Of a stretch of DNA of 64,000 nt, positions 59,184-64,000 are shown one piece after another. The stretch's first letter is position 1, and each line of letters opens with the position of its first letter. A program made the translations under genes and the position numbers. The notes under the pieces were generated by a model that saw nothing but the letters and a program-made list of their open reading frames with translations, had not been told where the DNA came from and did not search any database. The stretch comes from Hypholoma sublateritium FD-334 SS-4 (taxonomy: Eukaryota; Basidiomycota; Agaricomycetes; Agaricales; Strophariaceae), in the NCBI GenBank assembly GCA_000827495.1, contig KN817653.1, positions 1 through 64,000 on the forward strand. The letters run 5' to 3'.

Positions 59184-59590
59184 CCTAGCGTGTAGAGGCT
59201 CGTTATCTAGGTCGGACCAGACCAAGTGATAGGGAGAGAAGGTGGGAGTGGGAGTCAAGTTCAAGTCGTGCACATGCCGTGTTTATATTTGGAAATTAGC
59301 GCATGCGTTCGAGTCCAATTTGAGCCAGCGCGCGTCGTTTATGCACGATCGCGCCGTCACAAATGACAATCTTCGTTGGGTTGAGTATAGGCGCCTGTGC
59401 ATGTATGCAGCGGACGGGGAGCAAAGCGCGGACGGACATACGGGGATAAGGGAGTAGATGAGCGCGGCAAGCACCGGCTCGCCCGACCCTTTCCGTCCCA
59501 CACACTCCCCGTCCTAGCAGGGTCTCCTCGCCTTGTCATGATCGACAACTTCGACCCAGCTTCGCTCTTATGACTGGCTGATACCCAGGC
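59184..59590. other. Carboxypeptidase upstream region
   Basis: This is non-repetitive sequence before the start codon. Overlapping ORFs have no recognisable features. Confidence 0.45.
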
Positions 59591-59599
59591 TGGATCCAG

Positions 59600-60560
59600 T
59601 GACCCGTGCGCACCGCATTCCTTTCTTACCCCGTTCTCTCCCCTCATGGCTCCTGCGCCCCCGCTCGTGCTGTCGTGGTGCTCAAAAAAAGCTCGGGCAA
59701 TACTCTTACGGTACTCTGGTACTCCTCTCCTCCTCCTTTACCTCCACTCCCCGAGCCAGCCCTCCGCCTGAGACACCCGCATCCCCTCTTCCCCTCTCCG
59801 CGTGCTAGCCCGCTGCCTGCGCAAAGGCCGACACGCAGCGCACCGCATCCTGGATAACGCTATGCCCTTCAGGGGCGTCGTGCTCCACACGGTCCGTAGC
59901 TTCGCGACGTATGACCCAGTGCGTTCCCTTCTTGCGTCTGTTGCACAGTGTGCCCTTGGACTTTCTTCCTCATCACCACGCGCAGTGTGGCTCNCCCCTC
60001 CGGGCGGCAGCGCACTGTGTATCCGCTGTTGTGACTGCATTTTTCTTTCTATTTCCATCTCCCTCGGGCCCAGCCTTCACTAGTCGCCTCACCGCTGCCC
60101 GCGCTCTACTCCCCGTTCCATCTGAAATGCAGCTTTCTCCGCGCTTGGCGCCCCGAACTCCCGTAGCGTCCTACGTACTGGTGCCTGGAGCAAACTCATT
60201 GTCGATCCCATTCCGCACTTCCTGTCTTCTTTTCAAAGACAAAACAAAATTCGCTCGCCCCGCGCCGCCGCCGCCGCCGCTACCTCACTGCCTCGCGCCG
60301 TGTGAGCTTTGCGTGTATGCGCCGGGACCCGCGGGGCTGAGTGTGGATTTTGCATCGTCCTTGATTTAGAACCGCCGCCGCGTCTTGTATGCCACTCGGG
60401 ACTGCGCCGTACAGCGCTGCCGTCTGCGCGCCGGGCTGACGGGCGGTTCTACTGCATACAACTGGCAAATGGTACGGCGCGTCGTGAGATCGCCACCGCT
60501 GTGTAGTGTCCCTGACCTTGTGTCACCACGCTTTCAAGATTGATGGTGCGGAACTGTCGC
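59600..60560. repeat. Probable C-rich repeat block, with one undetermined base
   Basis: The composition matches the C-rich blocks, and short shared pieces such as cttgcgtctgttgcacagtgt near 59930 recall the cgtgcgtctgttgtcgatt landmark. Unit order is less clear than in other blocks. Position 59994 is n. Confidence 0.45.
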
Positions 60561-61725
60561 AGTGAGTACCTTTGCCGTTTCCCTCTTTCGCCGCGCTGTC
60601 AGAATCAATACCAGGAAGGGTGCGGGGACGTGCGCCGAGAGGGACGCGTGTATTTTCGGCGATGGGCGCTTTTCTTCACACCTCACCGTCAAGATCTAGG
60701 AACCGCGGACGTGTCCGACATTCTTCATCGATCATTAATCAATGAAAAGATGATTCCCCGCCTGTGCCGCATGACATGGATCACCTACGAAACCCCGTCG
60801 AAACACTCGTCCATTCGGCCATCTTCTGAAATTCGTTATGCGCGCACCTTTTAATTTTGGATGTGCATCATTCAATTGAAATATGATCAGTCGAGATTAA
60901 ATGAGCTCTCGGAATATAGGCTTTAGCATCCGAGTAGAACAGTTGTCTAAATATTGCACAGTACTCTTGTACCGCAGCCCGCCAAGGCATCACTCTTGTG
61001 ATTGATGCAGTCTGTCTTATTGTGCGACGGGGAGCGCCTGTGGTTAGACAGGGAACTATTATCCAAATTGAGTATGTATGGTATGCACCGTATGTGTGCA
61101 CCTACCGTTAGAGCAATAAACTCTTCTCATGCTATAGATATTGTAGTCTCGGCTGGGAAAAGATCTATTATGCTCACTCCCCCTTAGCTCGGACCATTCT
61201 AAGGAGTGCAAGGTAGCCTAAGAAACTTGTGTCCAGCTCAAAAATGTGGGATGGAAGACTGTAATCTACATGGTGCAATAGATTGAAACAGGTCAGGCTA
61301 CTGTGCCTCAAATTATACATTGCTCGTGCGAATGTCGGCGTCTACTCTACCAGGGAACTAATTGCCACAATGAGCGCTGACACAGCTTAACTCGACCTTG
61401 GATCACGGAGACCACCGACAGTGAATGGTCAATGAGGTAGGATAATAATAAGTTATGTCTGTGGGCGTTATATGCATTCTGTTGGGGTACACCGCCGTGT
61501 CGCGATAAGATAGTCATGCCATAGAAACGTGATGCCGGAACTGGCAATGCGAAAGCAGACACACTACGCAAGGGAGAGGCCCATCGGGTATTGAATTCCC
61601 ATAGGGTATTTCTCTCATCGCTCGCTTCGCTTTAATACATAAATGAAGTGGCAATTTAATGCCTCTCCGCGCTTGCACCTCTTCCTTGGAAGAAATTGCC
61701 CGTCGTACCATAGAGCCTCGAAGCC
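60561..61725. other. Intergenic, nothing recognised
   Basis: The sequence moves from mixed composition to AT-rich DNA before the second DUF6534-type gene. No coding or RNA gene is supported. Confidence 0.45.
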
Positions 61726-63583
61726 ATGAGTAACTCTACAGGCCTTCCCCCCATCCCTGCCGGCATCGCCAATACGTGAGTACATACGTTCATTCTAAAC
61801 ATTAACACTCGATGCCTTACCGTGTGGACTCATAGGACTGCACCCCTGGTCAGTGGCATTACGAAATTGAGGATCGTTCTACCCTGAGGCTCTTGGCAGA
61901 TATTTGGGACATTGTTCAATTGGGCACTTTATGGCGTACTGTCCGTCCAAACCTGTATGTTAGAGTTGATATATTTTACATATTGACATTCACAAGTCTG
62001 CATCCCCCAGATGTTTATTACCTCAACTTTCCGGAGGACAGTAGTTGGAAAAAGGCTCTTGGTAAGCTTTTAGGCTGTTCCAACATTGACGCCAGTGCAG
62101 ACCTCTCGACAGTTTATGGGTGTTACATCTTTGAAATGATCCAAACAGCCATGACGGCGGCTGATTTGTATTTCTGGTATTACATTCGTTATCCCCACAT
62201 TTTCTTTTTTGTGACACTGATATTGTCTTTTGCTGCAGGTTCGGAAGTGGATACGGAAACCTAACACGCCTGGGGAATGTGAATATCTCGCCAGCAGACA
62301 CACCAATTTTATGCGGAATTATTGCTGCTGTTGTGCAATGCTTTTTCGCATATCGGATATTCACTCTGCGTAGATCATACTGGTCGATCTGCGTCTTGAT
62401 TATCCTGGTATGTATGACACCGCTACGGATTGCGGATAATCTAACTCGTAGTGCTCTTTTCTAGATCTCTATTATGCAGGCTGCCGGAGCTTTTGGAGCC
62501 GGTATTCGAGTGGGTGATTCCCTTGAAAATCAATGTAGTATTGATTGATGATTGATTTGCATTTGTGCTCCGTGTACCTCCATTGTAGGGCTTCAAGCTC
62601 CAGGAATATGCACGGTTCCATGAAAATACAATGTTCCCTGCGTCTTTTGATGTACGTCTTTTCATCGTATAGTTGGGAATTACGGATTTCACTACTAGGA
62701 ACATTAGGTGTGGCTCATTGGCTCTGCTCTATGTGATGTCCTCATTGCAGGTACAATGCTATGGCTTGTAAGCTTTACATTTTTTAAGAGTAACCCTAGC
62801 TGATACCTGAGCCAACCATCTAGTTCCGCCAAACAAAGAGAGAAGGAACTAGAAACGGGAGGAGGATTCTAGGGAAGCTTGTTTGCTTGATTTTAGAGAC
62901 GAATACTTTCACGGGTAAGTCTAATTGCCTCCAAGGGTATATCCAAGAACTAATTTACGTGTATTTCCTTCCAACATCTGGATCCAGCCGGGATAGCATT
63001 ATTGTCATTCATATTCTACACCACACTTCCAGTGAGTATCAGATCAATGTCGGATATAAGTATAAAGAAGTGTGCTGATTTGTTCTAGGACAGCAATCTT
63101 TTCATAAGCATGTAAGCAGTCGAAGCTACTCATAACGGCGCTGTTCAAAATGACCTAATTCTTGTGCTTGAAGTGGGCTCATAATGGGGAAACTGTAATA
63201 TTATTCTATGCCTTATACTTAATGTTATATTCACACTTGCTTGTACAGGTATTCCAACACCCTACTCGTAACATTCAACAATCGCATTGCCTTAAGGCAC
63301 GTAGACGCAGAACCAAGCTTCGACAGTAAGGGGAGGAATGTGGCTGCCAACCGATTATCTTCTCAACGCCCTATTCTCAATCCCGAGTTGAGCACTATGA
63401 CCTTCTGCGTCGCTCCTGACAGTTTCAATCAGAAATCTATGGGCCTCGAAAGCTACGAAATCGAGGTGCGCTCTTTTTCTGTTTTCGTAATTGACATTCA
63501 CCAAGGCTCTGATTTGATTTATCTAGACATTGAATATAAGTAAAGGTCATGGCTTAGCACCGTCCGAGAACTCTGTGGTCTGA
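61726..63583 (+). CDS. DUF6534-type 7-TM protein, copy 2
   Basis: About fourteen short exons encode roughly 330 aa, starting MSNSTGLPPIPAGIANT. The same pattern as the gene at 54306 is present: IFGTLFNWALYGVLSVQTY, YLNFPEDSSWKKAL, FGSGYGNLTRLG, TPILCGIIAAVVQCFFAYRI, VWLIGSALCDVLIAGTMLWL, ILGKLVCLILETNTFT and YSNTLLVTFNNR. Some exons are tiny, such as the one encoding TAPL between two introns. The YGNLTRLG segment is closer to the family norm than in copy 1. The last exon after an intron at 63464 gives a TGA at 63581-63583. The gene appears intact; its role is unknown. Confidence 0.75.
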
Positions 63584-64000
63584 CTGTGAAGCAGTTGTAT
63601 CACACTTGCATGTAATTTTATTATGCACGCCTTTTCTTTGAGGTATTTATGTTCAAGTGTTACTTTAGTGGGTCAGCGAGATAGCTAGAGTCTCGACCAC
63701 TGCTGCTAATCAACGGATTCCAACAAACAGATACCCAAAAGGATTACATCTGATTAAATCTGTATATTGTTCTGCATATGGTTCGCGACTCTACGTTAAT
63801 ATTTAACCCTTTCTCCGCGCACTGTCGGCCGGCCCTTCTTCTGATCATGACACGCCTGCGGCGTGTCGGAGCTGGGACCCCAACGACGCCCGTGTCACAA
63901 TGCACCTTAGTTTATTCAGCCTTCAAAGATCGGAACAACGTTTGAATCAATCTTTCAAACCTGCGAGCCTTGTAGACTATAAAGGCCCCATGTTCCGATG
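63584..64000. other. Intergenic with a small hairpin
   Basis: The sequence is AT-rich until 63820. A perfect 7-bp stem with a 3-nt loop, acacgcctgcggcgtgt, lies at 63869-63885 inside a GC-richer stretch. It could be the edge of a transposon or chance; the window ends too soon to tell. Confidence 0.4.

Overview
The window looks like nuclear DNA of a mushroom-forming basidiomycete (Agaricomycetes). Genes are broken by many GT-AG introns of about 40-60 nt. Most recognisable products belong to families typical of Agaricomycetes: several 7-TM protein families, UstYa-like (DUF3328) proteins, a But2-like type II membrane protein, an F-box-like family and an ICMT-type methyltransferase. All identities come from reading translated, hand-spliced exons; no database was searched. 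Two undetermined bases (11201, 59994) show that this is draft sequence.

Left part (1-16.8 kb). A three-gene module occurs twice in the same order: a UstYa-like gene on the minus strand, a divergently transcribed 7-TM gene, then a small secreted peptide gene. Copy 1 is 936-5725 and copy 2 is 12894-16721. In each copy the peptide gene is followed by a very GC-rich repeat block and then by a relic of the NatC acetyltransferase gene NAA30. Between the copies lie a But2-like gene (9596-10573) and a third UstYa-like gene with both canonical HxxHC motifs (11387-12057). The set resembles a fungal RiPP-type (dikaritin-like) locus, but no repeated core peptide is visible, so that reading is only a hypothesis.

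Middle (16.8-34.5 kb). A GC-rich block is followed by a short NAA30 relic, a broken MOV10/SDE3-like RNA helicase N-terminus (19471-21201), a complete Gal80-like oxidoreductase (22182-23455), a 4-kb GC-rich hairpin-repeat block (24.2-28.2 kb), the one intact NAA30 gene (28278-29110) and a 4-kb block of a second, C-rich repeat family. An ICMT-like gene follows (33694-34456).

Right part (34.5-64 kb). Ordinary genes sit between further blocks of the C-rich repeat: an F-box-like gene, a large Agaricomycete membrane protein, a secreted protein of unknown function, a second F-box-like gene with a frameshift, an FAD monooxygenase, two paralogous DUF6534-type 7-TM genes and a complete serine carboxypeptidase. 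The F-box/carboxypeptidase convergent pair has been copied: a carboxypeptidase relic lies beside the frameshifted F-box gene, and an F-box relic lies beside the complete carboxypeptidase.

The dominant theme is segmental duplication followed by decay, associated with two hairpin-bearing GC-rich repeat families whose long ORFs are not believable genes. The candidates for something undescribed are the duplicated UstYa/7-TM/peptide module and the two structured repeat families.
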